DNA from: Methanosphaera stadtmanae
GTDB taxonomy: Archaea > Methanobacteriota > Methanobacteria > Methanobacteriales > Methanobacteriaceae
NCBI GenBank assembly: GCA_015062825.1
Contig: SUTR01000013.1
Span: 2,738 to 53,678, forward strand
Length of the DNA: 50,941 bases
Direction of reading: 5' to 3'
A program made the position numbers and the translations under genes. How positions within the stretch are numbered: position 1 is the first letter of the stretch; every line of letters begins with the position of its first letter. Under the pieces are notes generated by a model. The model was given only the letters and a program-made list of their open reading frames with translations, had not been told where the DNA came from and searched no databases. Below are positions 36,106 to 46,648 of this stretch, one piece after another.

Positions 36106-36975
36106 TTAAAATAATATATCTATGACAAATATTAAAACACTAATAATTACAGGAATAAATGGTGCTATTATTGCATAATATATAAACCAAGATCCTGGTC
36201 CTCTTATATCATATTTGGTATATTTGTTTATTTTATCCAAAAATAATAACGTGAATAAAATTACGATACATATAATTGTTAATGATATATTTAATGCTAT
36301 ATTATTAAAAGATTTAAACAAAGACCAAGATAATATTCCAAATACACTAAATGCTGGTAATAATATTAATGAGTAAACTGTTATTACATAATAATAATCA
36401 TTATATCTATTAAATACATCTGGTCTAATAAAAAAGTCCAGTCCAAAAAGTATATATGTCAATGTACTAGGGAGAAATGTACACCATAATGCAAGACTAT
36501 CAAAGCCCCAAATTGAAGACCATGGGGAAAAAAATAAAATCCCAAATATTCCTCCCATCACCAAATCCTTAGCCTCTAGTCTGTAATTGTAGAAAACTTT
36601 ATTACCTATTTTTTCTTCAAGTTTAACGTCAAATATTTTATAGAATATCTTATAATACTTATAAAGTATAAGGAGTATATATGTTAATAATGAAATATAA
36701 TAACAAATCCAAGAATTATTTATTCCATAATACATTCCATATATGCATATTATTGTCCAGATAATGAATTTAATACTGTCTTTTTTTAGTGAAACATTAA
36801 AATGATTTTTATGTAAATCTCTTTCTGTTTCTCTATATTGATCGTTTAATGAATCGGAGTATATGTTTTCATGCTCTACTGCATCCCAGTCAAAATCTTC
36901 AAATTGGTGATTGCATTTGCGACAGAAGATTTGTTCATTAAGATTTAAAGCTTTACAATTCTCACAATATTTCAT
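36106..36975 (-). CDS. Zinc-ribbon polytopic membrane protein, partner of the giant protein
   Basis: This 289-residue protein starts at the ATG at 36975. Its ribosome-binding site (GATGAGGTG) lies inside the end of the giant gene, which it overlaps by 14 bp. The N-terminus is a zinc ribbon (YCENCKALNLNEQIFCRKCNHQF in two CxxC pairs, written here in overlapping pieces: CENC and CRKC), then FEDFDWDAVEHEN. About seven membrane helices follow, with FNRYND and LDKINKYTKYDIRGPGS conserved with the two array partners. Tight coupling to the giant gene implies a joint role: protection from it, anchoring it, or helping its export or folding. Confidence 0.85.
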   Translation of the reverse strand: MKYCENCKALNLNEQIFCRKCNHQFEDFDWDAVEHENIYSDSLNDQYRETERDLHKNHFNVSLKKDSIKFIIWTIICIYGMYYGINNSWICYYISLLTYILLILYKYYKIFYKIFDVKLEEKIGNKVFYNYRLEAKDLVMGGIFGILFFSPWSSIWGFDSLALWCTFLPSTLTYILFGLDFFIRPDVFNRYNDYYYVITVYSLILLPAFSVFGILSWSLFKSFNNIALNISLTIICIVILFTLLFLDKINKYTKYDIRGPGSWFIYYAIIAPFIPVIISVLIFVIDILF

Positions 36976-39900
36976 ATTCACACCTCATCACAAGATTATT
37001 CTCATGGGCTACATAATAATGTTCATAGTCTTCAATTTTTACTGTAGAGTTTCTATATTGTATCAAATAAGAGTTATATTTCTGTTTATATTCGTTTAAA
37101 ATTGTATTTGTAACATTTAATGTAATAGCATTAAATGCCTTTTGACTATAAGAGGTATAAAAGTTTTCTACTGCTTCTTTACTGTATCCATAGCTAAAAT
37201 ATAAGTATCCCATCATATTGCTTTTGGGTTGGTTTAATTTTGAACAGAAAATTTCATAACTTGCCTGCTCTAATCTGGGATTGTTTGGCAGTTTTTCAAA
37301 ATCAAACTTAAACAATTCTTCAAATCCTTTTGTAAAATCTTTAAAAACTGTTTTAGGTAGTGGTAAATGTATAATTTTTAGATAAGTGCTAATAATTGTT
37401 TCAGTTACTTTTGATATATGAGTTACTTGCTCTTCAACAAAATCTAAAGATTTCTCTGCAAATTGCAATGTCTTAGTTTTTATATAATGGGAAGTACTTT
37501 TAACTGTTGTCTTCAAAGTATTTTCTACAGCTTTAGCTGATTGTTCGATGTGCTGACTCTGCTTTAATATATTGGCTATTTTTTTACATTTAATAGCAAA
37601 TCCTATAATATGTTCAACAGGAAGTGATGTAGCAACATCCCATCCAAAATCCACCCACCTACTACTATTTTCAGATAGTGACTGTTTAAAAATGCCACAA
37701 GCATCAGCACATAGAATTAAACCAGTGACATAAGATGCAACTACTAGTCCTGGACCAAATACTGGTATTCCTATGCAGTATGGTGCTGCTGACATTAATG
37801 TTGAACCGACTACTCGTTGAAGTTCTGCTTCACTAGAACCTACCTTTAAACCAGTTAATGTATATTCATCATCACTTTGCACACCATGTATAATATTATC
37901 TCCATATTGTATATAATCAACAACAACACCAGTATTCTTATCTAAAGTTAATGTAGTATTGGTTTCATCATTTAAAACCAAATAAAGATAATTTTCATCT
38001 TCAAATATATTATAAGCATTTGATTCTAATGCATTTAAAATTTTACCTAGGGCTGAATTAACCTTTTGTGATGAATTTAATGCTTTTTCTTCCCAGAAGG
38101 ATAACATATATGTTGTAATAAATCGGAACATTAATTTATTATCTTCATCTCCTTCAACATCCAAACCCATTGTTGTATTTAATGCACTAATATATGTACT
38201 GCCATTATATCCACAGAATAATATAGTGTTTTCTGTTCTTTGATAGGATACATTCAATACCTCTGCAATTACATCAGCAAAATAATCATTAAAATAAAAT
38301 ACATTATTCAAAATGTTTGTTGTTCTATTTATATAATTATTACTACTTGTTAAAAATTCACTGTAATTCATTTTATTTTTAGTAATTAAATATGTTTGAA
38401 TAAGATCAGGATAAATATTATTAAAATATTTCATGTGTTCAACACGTTTATGAATCTGATTATCATATGAAAATATAGTTATATAATCATCATGTAATTG
38501 TTTTAATCCTACAGTATAATTATAACTGGGATAAAACATGAATTTACAAAGTAAATCATCATTAACTCTTACATTTACTATATTAACTAATTGTCCTGGA
38601 TGATTAGTGAAACTCGTATATACTACACTAAATAAATTAATATCACCCGTTAATTCATATATTAATTCAATATTAAGAAAATTATTATCATCAGTTTTAC
38701 TAATATAAACACCAAAATCTTCTTTATTAACAGGATTTTCTATAACTGTACCATTAAATGAAAAATACATGCTACTTACTTCCTGTGCTGTAAAGTCAAA
38801 AACATTATCTCCCACAACTATGCTTATTGCTCTGTCTGCTGATATGTTTGTTAATACATTATCAATTGTTAAATTGTATGTTAATGGTATTTTTATGGTA
38901 TATAATGCATTTGTTGGATTTACATTATTTTCATTAGATATGCTATTTGGTATTGTGGATGGTTGATAATGTGGAATTGTTATATTCACTTCATTATGAG
39001 TAATATTTGAATTTGTATTTGTTTGATTATTAATACCAGTGTATATTTTTATACATGCAGTTAAATGATATTTTTTAAGATTAAACCAACTTGTTTCATT
39101 AAAAGATAAGAATGATTCATCAGAGATGTTTTCTGAGCTGATTTTTAATGCATCTTGAACAAATATTTTTACATTTTCATTTTTAATTGTAAAAATTACA
39201 GTAAAATTATCACCAGTATTTAATGGAATGTATTGTTTTAATTTTATTGTATGAAAACCAGCACAATTTATATTTCCTTCTTGTGCATATTGTTCTATAT
39301 TGTTTTTATATATAGTTACAGTATAGTTTGATTCTTTGTCAAAAAATGTTCCTACTGCTTGTATTTGTTCATCATGTTGTGATTGATAGTTATTTAAAAT
39401 GCTTGCTTGTGGGGCGTTTGTGTTTATTGAAGATACACTACAAGTTTCATATTGGTATATGTTGGTATAATTGCATTGATTTTCTAAACTGAAAGTTATT
39501 AAACCATTTCTTGCAATACTTTTATCATAGTATGATATATAGTTAAATCCATTTAAACCCCAGTCTGTTCCCCAACTATTCTTAATAATAAATGCACCAT
39601 CACCTTCAGGTATTAATCCATTATTATTAAAGTTATTTTTACTATAGTTATCATCCCATCCAATAATTGTTATTGCATGAGTAGGATTGGTAGCATTAGG
39701 ATTATAATAATTAATGGTATTATTTATATAAGTATTGTTTTCAATTAATTTTAAGTTATTATCACATGCTCCTGTAGTATTAAAATCAGTAAATAATGCT
39801 CCATATTTTATTATTGCATCTTTTATATAATCAGGATTTGATTCATTATATGATTTTATAAACACTACATCTTGGATGTGGAATATTGGGGAAATATTTA

Positions 39901-42900
39901 ATGATGCTGTGCTTTCTTCATGAAATATGTCATCTTCATCATTTACTGGATCAGTCCAGCTTAACATATAATTGATTGGTCTAAGTAATGAACTGCCTGT
40001 ATTAGCTTCAACATTGGTACCATTAATGTTATATTTGTTTATTATATTTTTCAGGTGATTTTCTGAGAAATCTTTTGTTTGGGTATATGTTTTAAGTATT
40101 GTGGACTCTAATGTGGCAATACTTGCAAATGCCCAACAAGCATTTGATGAACCTTGATTTTTAACTGATGTAATCATGTTATAATCATTTAAATTAAAAT
40201 GTGACATGTTTTCTTGTATAAATATATTAACATATTTGCTTGTACTCATATAATATGAATTTCCGATTAAATTGATATGTATTCTTTCCAATTTTTCTTG
40301 ATTGCTAGTCTTATATGTTATGTTCGTTTGATTGGTGTTATTTAAATATAGTAATACGAATGTTTCATTAGGAAAGATAATTTGGATTGTTGCAGTAATA
40401 TTTTCACTAAATATTATATTTATAGTAATATTTGTATCAGGAGTAGTTAATATATCATCAACTAATATATTTACATCTTTTTTAGGTATTAAAGTGTTTA
40501 CAGGATTAGTATGATTGCTTGTTAATGAAACTATTTTAAATGCAGTTTCTATTTCACTATTATTGGTATTATTTATGGTGATGTATTCATTGTTTTCGAT
40601 AATTTTCCAGGTCTGTGGTGTATTATTGTTTGTTATTATATTAAAGGCAGGGTTGTTATTTCCCCAGTAATTATTAGATATATTGCCAATATTTTTATCT
40701 GTAAGGACTGATATCTTAAATGGATTTGAATCAAAGGAATTGTTAGTTATTACTGTTACTGTTTCTTTAGAATATATGTTTGTGTAATTAGCTGCATCAT
40801 TATTTTGGAATGTGGAATTTGTTATTTCCAATGTGTCAGACATTATTGTTGATATTGCACCACCATTACATTGCGCATTATTTGAGTCAAATGTATTATT
40901 ATTTAGATATAATGAACCTTTTGATGAATATATTGCACCACCATCAACGAATGCATTGTTTGATGTGAATTGAGAGTTTTCTATAATGTTTTCTTTTTCT
41001 CCAATAGCATATATTGATCCACCATATTTTGCAGAATTATTGTTGAATATTAAATTATCTAGATATATGTTGCTTCTTTCAGAATATAATCCTCCACCCA
41101 CACCATTAATAACTTCATTATTAATTAATTCAGTATTATTTAATATTATTAATGAATCAATAGACATTATACTTCCACCTTGAACTAATGCTTTATTTCC
41201 ATTGAATAATGAATTATTTATACTTATATTACTTTTTGATAGGTAAATTGATGAAGCATAATTTGCATAATTATGTTCAAATGTACAATTATTTAAAGTA
41301 CTTAAGGATTCAACTAAATAAAATGCACCATGTTTTGTTCCATTATTTTGAATATAGATATTATTATGGATGAAGTCTATTGAATTTACTGATACTTGGA
41401 CAGAACCATCCTGTGATGTGTTGTTTATAAATAAATTGTTAAATTGTATGTCCATTGTTTCATTATAATATACTACGCCACCCATATGTTTGGCTTTATT
41501 ATTATTAAAGGTGTTATTTATTAATGATATCGAAGAATTATTTGTTACTATTACACCACCATAATAACAAGAATTATTGTTAAATGTATTATTAATTAAA
41601 ATAATATTACCTGATAAACTTTCTAGAACTCCGCCATTACTTGTTGTTGAATTACCCTTAATATAATAGGTATCATTTAGAACTGAATTATCACAGATGT
41701 TATTGTCTAGTAATGTGAGATTTCCCATATTAAATATTACACCAGCTTCCTTAAATGCATGATTATTTGAAATTGTTGAATTAATTATAGTTAAATTTCC
41801 ATAGTTTGTAAATAATCCACCAGTAGTAGTGTATCCATTGATAAATTTGATATTGCTGAATGTAACATCATATGGTGTTGATATAATCATACATTTGTTT
41901 GTATTATTTCCATTAAGGATTATTGTTTTATTTGTTTGTCCAATAATATTTAATTTAGAATTATTTGTATTATTTAATATGATATTATTCATAGAATATG
42001 TGTCATTTTCGGTTATTGTGGATAATAATATTATTTGATTATGTGTTGATATGTTTATTGCTTTTTCTAGTGTGGTGGGGTTGTCTATTGTAGTTCCAGA
42101 ATTGTTTATGTTTCCATTTGAGTTTACATATATGTAATGGGATTTTATGTTGATGTTTTTATTTGTTTGTGTTATGTTTTGATTGGTTTGGTTAGTTATT
42201 ATGGCATGTAATGTATGATTTCCTTCATAAAATATTGGTATATAGTTTTCTGTGGTGATATTTTGTGTATTTATTGTTGTATTTAGTAATAATAATTCGT
42301 CTAAATATAAGTTTATTGTATTGTTGGGATTTACATATTCTTCAGGTATTATCATTGTGATGTTATTATTATCACAACGATATATTTCCTCATTTTCAAT
42401 ACTTATCTTTGGATTATATAATGAAATATTATTAGTATAAATATAAGAGTTATATCCTGTATTTTCTCCAATAACAATAGATAAAGTGTAATTGTTAGCA
42501 TTATATGTATGATTTATTTCTATATTAATTGTACTGTCTGTGCTATTGGTTATTATTTGGGTTATATTGTTTAGTTTTACGGCATAAGTGATATTTCTTT
42601 TAATTGTTTGGTTGAATTCGTTGAAAATATTTGCTTTTATTACTAGTTTATTTGAATAATAATCTATTTCTTCTAAGATTATGTAAAGATCTGTTTTTGT
42701 TATGGTAAATGTAGATTCAGCATCATATCTATCATTTAATTCATTTATATAAACAGCTTTAATAGTCTTTTCACCTATATTTAAAGTTTCTGGTATGGTG
42801 TATAATAGTTCGGCTTTATTGTTTTTTACATTTAAGTAGATATTGTTTCCATTTTCATCTTTAATGGTTTGTCCATTTAGTTTAAATATTACTTTACCCG

Positions 42901-44095
42901 TATTTATTGTAATATTAGAACTGTTTAAAGTTGCAGTTAAGTTTATAATACATCCTCTTTTTGTAGAATTTGGGGTTATATTTAAGTTAATTGTATAATT
43001 TCTTTTATTGATTATGAGTGCATTTGTTGCACGACTAGCTTCATATGAGGCACTTCCTGAATATACTACGGTGTAATTGTATATTCCTTCAAGTGTTGGA
43101 GAAAGTGTGGTATTGAATGATACTATTCCATTGTTAACTTTTTTATAGATTACTTTACCATTTTCATCTTTAAGGGTTTTTCCATTGATTTTAAGTACGC
43201 ATTTACCTGATGAAACATTACTAATCGCTCCTACTATCTGAGCTGTAAATGTTATAGTATCTTGTACGTTACAAAAGACTGGAGAAAGGATTATGTTTGT
43301 AGGTTCTTTATATATCATTAGAATTTGACTATTATTTGAAGGATTGTATATTTCACTACCACTGTATACTGCTTTTATAGAGTCGTTTAGAGTAGTGTTA
43401 TATACAAAATTTAGTGTTGCTAATCCATTTATAACATCTGCTGTTCCAATAACTTTATTTTTTATAATAAATGTTACAAAACCTTCATTTACAACATAAC
43501 TTTTTTCATCAGTTATGATTGCACATTCAATTATATTTTGATGAGCCATTCCACTGGCATTTGTAATGATTGTTGTTGTATTTAATTTCCTTACTGTAAA
43601 AGTAGTAGTGTTAAATATAAAGTCGGTTTCATCATTATAAAAGACTAATACATCATTTAATCCTATATTATAATTTGAAATGATGAAATTGTATTCTCCG
43701 TTATCATCGGTTGTTGTTGTGTATTCATCATCATTTACTACTAATGTTATTTCTTTTTGTGTTAAAATTATGCTGTTATTTGTAAAAATTCCTGATAAAT
43801 TAACATTATCTCCATATTTAATATCTGTAGCTGATACATTTAAATTCAGATTTGATGTATCATCTGTTTTCAAGTTTTTATTTCTATATTCTTTAATTTT
43901 TTCTGTATTCTCATGATTATTTGTATTATTATTAGAATTAAAACTATACTTATTTCCATTAAAATCAGTATTATTGGTATCTGTTGTATTTAATTGTGAT
44001 TGTTCGTATGATGATTCATTAATATCAGAAGCACATACAACAGATAATGATAATAAAAACACAACTGAAAATATTGTTAAATAGTTATAATTCAC
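36962..44095 (-). CDS. Giant secreted adhesin-like protein with papain-family peptidase and C-terminal module
   Basis: The protein has about 2,377 residues, starting at the GTG at 44095 because GGAGG (44104-44108) is correctly spaced. Order: signal peptide (1-23, ending VVCA); Ig-like repeats (to about 490) of the type INGKTLKDENG; beta-helix and polymorphic-membrane-protein-like repeats (about 640-1130, NNTFNNNSCYYGGVI style); a C1A papain-like peptidase with Gln1314, Cys1320 (QGSSNACWAFAS), His1473 (HAITIIGWDD) and Asn1506 (KNSWGTDWG); a beta-rich middle; a Gly-rich hydrophobic segment (about 2098-2140); and a helical C-terminal domain (about 2165-2377). The last domain recurs alone at 8940-9422, 10303-10656 and 35622-36095. 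There is no C-terminal anchor, unlike many adhesin-like proteins. An adhesive or delivered effector is inferred. Confidence 0.9.
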   Translation of the reverse strand: MNYNYLTIFSVVFLLSLSVVCASDINESSYEQSQLNTTDTNNTDFNGNKYSFNSNNNTNNHENTEKIKEYRNKNLKTDDTSNLNLNVSATDIKYGDNVNLSGIFTNNSIILTQKEITLVVNDDEYTTTTDDNGEYNFIISNYNIGLNDVLVFYNDETDFIFNTTTFTVRKLNTTTIITNASGMAHQNIIECAIITDEKSYVVNEGFVTFIIKNKVIGTADVINGLATLNFVYNTTLNDSIKAVYSGSEIYNPSNNSQILMIYKEPTNIILSPVFCNVQDTITFTAQIVGAISNVSSGKCVLKINGKTLKDENGKVIYKKVNNGIVSFNTTLSPTLEGIYNYTVVYSGSASYEASRATNALIINKRNYTINLNITPNSTKRGCIINLTATLNSSNITINTGKVIFKLNGQTIKDENGNNIYLNVKNNKAELLYTIPETLNIGEKTIKAVYINELNDRYDAESTFTITKTDLYIILEEIDYYSNKLVIKANIFNEFNQTIKRNITYAVKLNNITQIITNSTDSTINIEINHTYNANNYTLSIVIGENTGYNSYIYTNNISLYNPKISIENEEIYRCDNNNITMIIPEEYVNPNNTINLYLDELLLLNTTINTQNITTENYIPIFYEGNHTLHAIITNQTNQNITQTNKNINIKSHYIYVNSNGNINNSGTTIDNPTTLEKAINISTHNQIILLSTITENDTYSMNNIILNNTNNSKLNIIGQTNKTIILNGNNTNKCMIISTPYDVTFSNIKFINGYTTTGGLFTNYGNLTIINSTISNNHAFKEAGVIFNMGNLTLLDNNICDNSVLNDTYYIKGNSTTSNGGVLESLSGNIILINNTFNNNSCYYGGVIVTNNSSISLINNTFNNNKAKHMGGVVYYNETMDIQFNNLFINNTSQDGSVQVSVNSIDFIHNNIYIQNNGTKHGAFYLVESLSTLNNCTFEHNYANYASSIYLSKSNISINNSLFNGNKALVQGGSIMSIDSLIILNNTELINNEVINGVGGGLYSERSNIYLDNLIFNNNSAKYGGSIYAIGEKENIIENSQFTSNNAFVDGGAIYSSKGSLYLNNNTFDSNNAQCNGGAISTIMSDTLEITNSTFQNNDAANYTNIYSKETVTVITNNSFDSNPFKISVLTDKNIGNISNNYWGNNNPAFNIITNNNTPQTWKIIENNEYITINNTNNSEIETAFKIVSLTSNHTNPVNTLIPKKDVNILVDDILTTPDTNITINIIFSENITATIQIIFPNETFVLLYLNNTNQTNITYKTSNQEKLERIHINLIGNSYYMSTSKYVNIFIQENMSHFNLNDYNMITSVKNQGSSNACWAFASIATLESTILKTYTQTKDFSENHLKNIINKYNINGTNVEANTGSSLLRPINYMLSWTDPVNDEDDIFHEESTASLNISPIFHIQDVVFIKSYNESNPDYIKDAIIKYGALFTDFNTTGACDNNLKLIENNTYINNTINYYNPNATNPTHAITIIGWDDNYSKNNFNNNGLIPEGDGAFIIKNSWGTDWGLNGFNYISYYDKSIARNGLITFSLENQCNYTNIYQYETCSVSSINTNAPQASILNNYQSQHDEQIQAVGTFFDKESNYTVTIYKNNIEQYAQEGNINCAGFHTIKLKQYIPLNTGDNFTVIFTIKNENVKIFVQDALKISSENISDESFLSFNETSWFNLKKYHLTACIKIYTGINNQTNTNSNITHNEVNITIPHYQPSTIPNSISNENNVNPTNALYTIKIPLTYNLTIDNVLTNISADRAISIVVGDNVFDFTAQEVSSMYFSFNGTVIENPVNKEDFGVYISKTDDNNFLNIELIYELTGDINLFSVVYTSFTNHPGQLVNIVNVRVNDDLLCKFMFYPSYNYTVGLKQLHDDYITIFSYDNQIHKRVEHMKYFNNIYPDLIQTYLITKNKMNYSEFLTSSNNYINRTTNILNNVFYFNDYFADVIAEVLNVSYQRTENTILFCGYNGSTYISALNTTMGLDVEGDEDNKLMFRFITTYMLSFWEEKALNSSQKVNSALGKILNALESNAYNIFEDENYLYLVLNDETNTTLTLDKNTGVVVDYIQYGDNIIHGVQSDDEYTLTGLKVGSSEAELQRVVGSTLMSAAPYCIGIPVFGPGLVVASYVTGLILCADACGIFKQSLSENSSRWVDFGWDVATSLPVEHIIGFAIKCKKIANILKQSQHIEQSAKAVENTLKTTVKSTSHYIKTKTLQFAEKSLDFVEEQVTHISKVTETIISTYLKIIHLPLPKTVFKDFTKGFEELFKFDFEKLPNNPRLEQASYEIFCSKLNQPKSNMMGYLYFSYGYSKEAVENFYTSYSQKAFNAITLNVTNTILNEYKQKYNSYLIQYRNSTVKIEDYEHYYVAHENNLVMRCEYEIL

Positions 44096-44108
44096 TAAAA
44101 ACACCTCC

Positions 44109-44780
44109 GTTAATTAAATCTTATATTTTACAATTTTTGGATAAAAATCAACCATATACTATTATGAATATGGATTATTTATTAATTACAATATACAAAC
44201 ATTTTCCTGTATTTTTGGAAAAGATGATTTAGAATAATGTATTATTTTAAACTTATTTTTTTAAATATATTTAAGAAGAATTTAGTATCTTTTTTCATAT
44301 ATTAAAAATAATTTCTATTTATAAATAAAGGGGCGATATGTTAATCAAATAAAATATTATAGTATTTGAATTAAAGTTTATTACAGTAATATTTTACTTT
44401 ATTGATATAGTTAAATATTTCGATTATAAAATTATCATATTTATGAGTTATATATTATTCCTGGTGATATTGTGTTATCGTAGTCATGTTTTTTCCTTGG
44501 TCTATGATGTTTAATTATTTTGGGTTGTTAATCTCTGTTTGTATTGTTCATGTATTGTACTGTAGTATTTAAGTCAGTAATTGTCATAAAGATTTATGTT
44601 ATTTTAGTTTATCAGATATTTTGTATTGAATTTGTTAAATCATTAATATTTATTAATACGTGCTTTGAATATTTTTAAATAATTTTTCTAATTTAAAGAG
44701 TTTATTATTAAAGCAATACCTTATTAATAAATTAAGATAAATATTTATATATTAGTAATTAATTATGGATAGAGAATACT
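44109..44780. other. Long AT-rich spacer upstream of the giant gene and GT2 gene
   Basis: This 672-bp spacer separates two divergent genes. I find no coding frame, RNA or strong repeat in it. It must carry the promoter of the giant gene (TATA-like CTATATACC context near 44152-44162 read leftward) and of the glycosyltransferase (AATATTTATATATTAG at about 44741-44756). Its length is unusual for the window and leaves room for long leaders or regulatory sites. Confidence 0.4.
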
Positions 44781-46559
44781 ATGTTGCAGAATATTATTAT
44801 TATATTAATAGCATTATTGTCCGTTTTGCTTGTTGGGGTTAAGGCAAATACTAAGGATTTTCATCAGGTGTCTGTTGTAATTCCAGCATTTAATGAGGAG
44901 AAGACAATAGAACATGTTATTAATACAGTAAAGCAGGTATCTGAAATAGTGCAAATCATCGTTGTGGATGATGGTTCTACAGATAACACTGCAGAAGTAG
45001 TCTCTAACATAAGTGATGTGTCCTTGATAAGCCATTCGTCTAATAAGGGAAAGGGTTCTGCAATGAAGACTGGTCTTAAAAAGGTCACAGGGGATATAGT
45101 ATTATTTTTAGATGCTGATTTGTCCGAGATAAATTCTAAACAGATTAAGGCAATTATTCAGCCAATACTTGATAATCAGGCAGATATTACAAAGACTAAA
45201 TTCAAAAGGGAAGCTGGTCGTGTCACTGAATTAACTGCAAAGCCATTGTTGAATTTCTTTTTCCCGGAATTATCATTTGAACAGCCATTAAGTGGACAGT
45301 TTGCGGCAGTCAAGACATTTCTTGACAAAATAGATTTGGAAAAGGATTATGGGGTTGACATTGGTATAGTATTGGATGCTGATGCATTAGGCATGCGTAT
45401 TGTGGAAGTTGATATTGGAAATATTGTACATCAAATGTCTACACTTAAGGAATTAAATCTGATGGCTAATGAAGTGGTACGTACAATTGTTGATCGTGCT
45501 ATAAGCTATGGACGATTGACAATGGTGGATGATTTGGGCAATGCTATTCGTATGGAAATATTAGCATTGTCTATTACAACATTTGGAATATTTTCATTGT
45601 TCTTTATTAAATATATTACAACAGTTATAGCAGCTGTAATCTTATTGGTCGGTATATTATTATCATTATATTATATTGTTAAGATAATCAGAATGTCAAT
45701 AAGAATTTACAGACAGTCTAAGATTGGTTCATTTCAGATGCTCAAGTCATTTATCAGGATGCATTTTCCAGTAATTATATCTATAATAATCTTACTTACA
45801 ATTGTCACGTCATTGGTGGGTTCTGTTAACATATCATCTAATGAAATATCAATAGAACCAGTAACAAAGAATCTTGTAATATCCACATCAAATTCATCAT
45901 CAAGTGCTGTTGATGTAAGAGGTCCATATACAATTGAAAGTGCATTGGAAAATGAAGAACAATTAATAAGGCTGCCTAATGCGGCATTGAACACGCTTCA
46001 ATCACAGTATGGTGATTATATTTATATTAATGATGTTCGTTATCAATTGGAACAGTCTGTTAATAATGAAAATGGTATTATACGTATGCCTGAAGCAGCA
46101 CGTACTAATTTAGATGTTCAAACAGAGGATGTTATAAGGGATTCTGATTTAAAATCATTATTTGAAGGATCATACTTTATATATAATATGAAACTAGCTG
46201 ATGAACATTTAAATGACAGTGGCAATTCCACATTACATCAGGAAAATGTTAATCTTAGCATAGCACAAAAATTAACTGATAAAATAGGATATGCAAAGAC
46301 ATTATCAGTATATGTCAATGATACATTAATTGCACAAAAAACAGGATATTTTGATGATGGTTATTATAGCATTTACTTGGATGGTGAAAGTGCAAAAACA
46401 TTGCATCTGAACGAATCATCAAATGATGAGATATATAATGTCACTTATCAGAACTCTGATATAATCATCAAATTAGAAAATATTGATATTAACACTACAT
46501 ATAAGTTCGCATCAACTAATGACAATCTTCAATTTATAAATATTGGTTTTGTTGGTTAA
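44781..46559 (+). CDS. Membrane glycosyltransferase family 2 with extracytoplasmic AbrB-like domain
   Basis: This 592-residue protein has a short N-terminal membrane helix (1-20), a GT2 catalytic domain (about 27-240; VSVVIPAFNEEKTI, VVDDGSTDNT, FLDADLS as the DxD site near 110), two membrane helices (about 260-303) and a third (about 327-349). An outer C-terminal region of about 240 residues follows. Two repeats there, IRLPNAALNTLQSQYGDYIYI (in part; about 396-418) and IRMPEAARTNLDVQTEDVI (about 433-452), fit the AbrB/MazE swapped-hairpin pattern. The GT2 part resembles glucosyl-3-phosphoglycerate synthase-like enzymes. It probably makes a surface glycan or glycolipid; the role of the outer domain is unknown. 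Confidence 0.85.
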   Translation: MLQNIIIILIALLSVLLVGVKANTKDFHQVSVVIPAFNEEKTIEHVINTVKQVSEIVQIIVVDDGSTDNTAEVVSNISDVSLISHSSNKGKGSAMKTGLKKVTGDIVLFLDADLSEINSKQIKAIIQPILDNQADITKTKFKREAGRVTELTAKPLLNFFFPELSFEQPLSGQFAAVKTFLDKIDLEKDYGVDIGIVLDADALGMRIVEVDIGNIVHQMSTLKELNLMANEVVRTIVDRAISYGRLTMVDDLGNAIRMEILALSITTFGIFSLFFIKYITTVIAAVILLVGILLSLYYIVKIIRMSIRIYRQSKIGSFQMLKSFIRMHFPVIISIIILLTIVTSLVGSVNISSNEISIEPVTKNLVISTSNSSSSAVDVRGPYTIESALENEEQLIRLPNAALNTLQSQYGDYIYINDVRYQLEQSVNNENGIIRMPEAARTNLDVQTEDVIRDSDLKSLFEGSYFIYNMKLADEHLNDSGNSTLHQENVNLSIAQKLTDKIGYAKTLSVYVNDTLIAQKTGYFDDGYYSIYLDGESAKTLHLNESSNDEIYNVTYQNSDIIIKLENIDINTTYKFASTNDNLQFINIGFVG

Positions 46560-46648
46560 TGTTCATCCTAAAATCCAGACCTATATTTCAAGTGTAACTT
46601 GTCATATAATTTTCTTCTTTTCTTTTTAATTGTTTTTTACGAAAGTAA

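Noticed and set aside
39500-40200. Pseudomurein endopeptidase (C71) domain in the giant protein
   Set aside because: The motifs QGSSNACWAFA, HAITIIGWDD and KNSWGTDWG are those of C1A papain-like peptidases.
44109-44780. Hidden gene or RNA in the long spacer before the giant gene
   Set aside because: No frame with a start site, no cloverleaf and no conserved RNA element could be seen.
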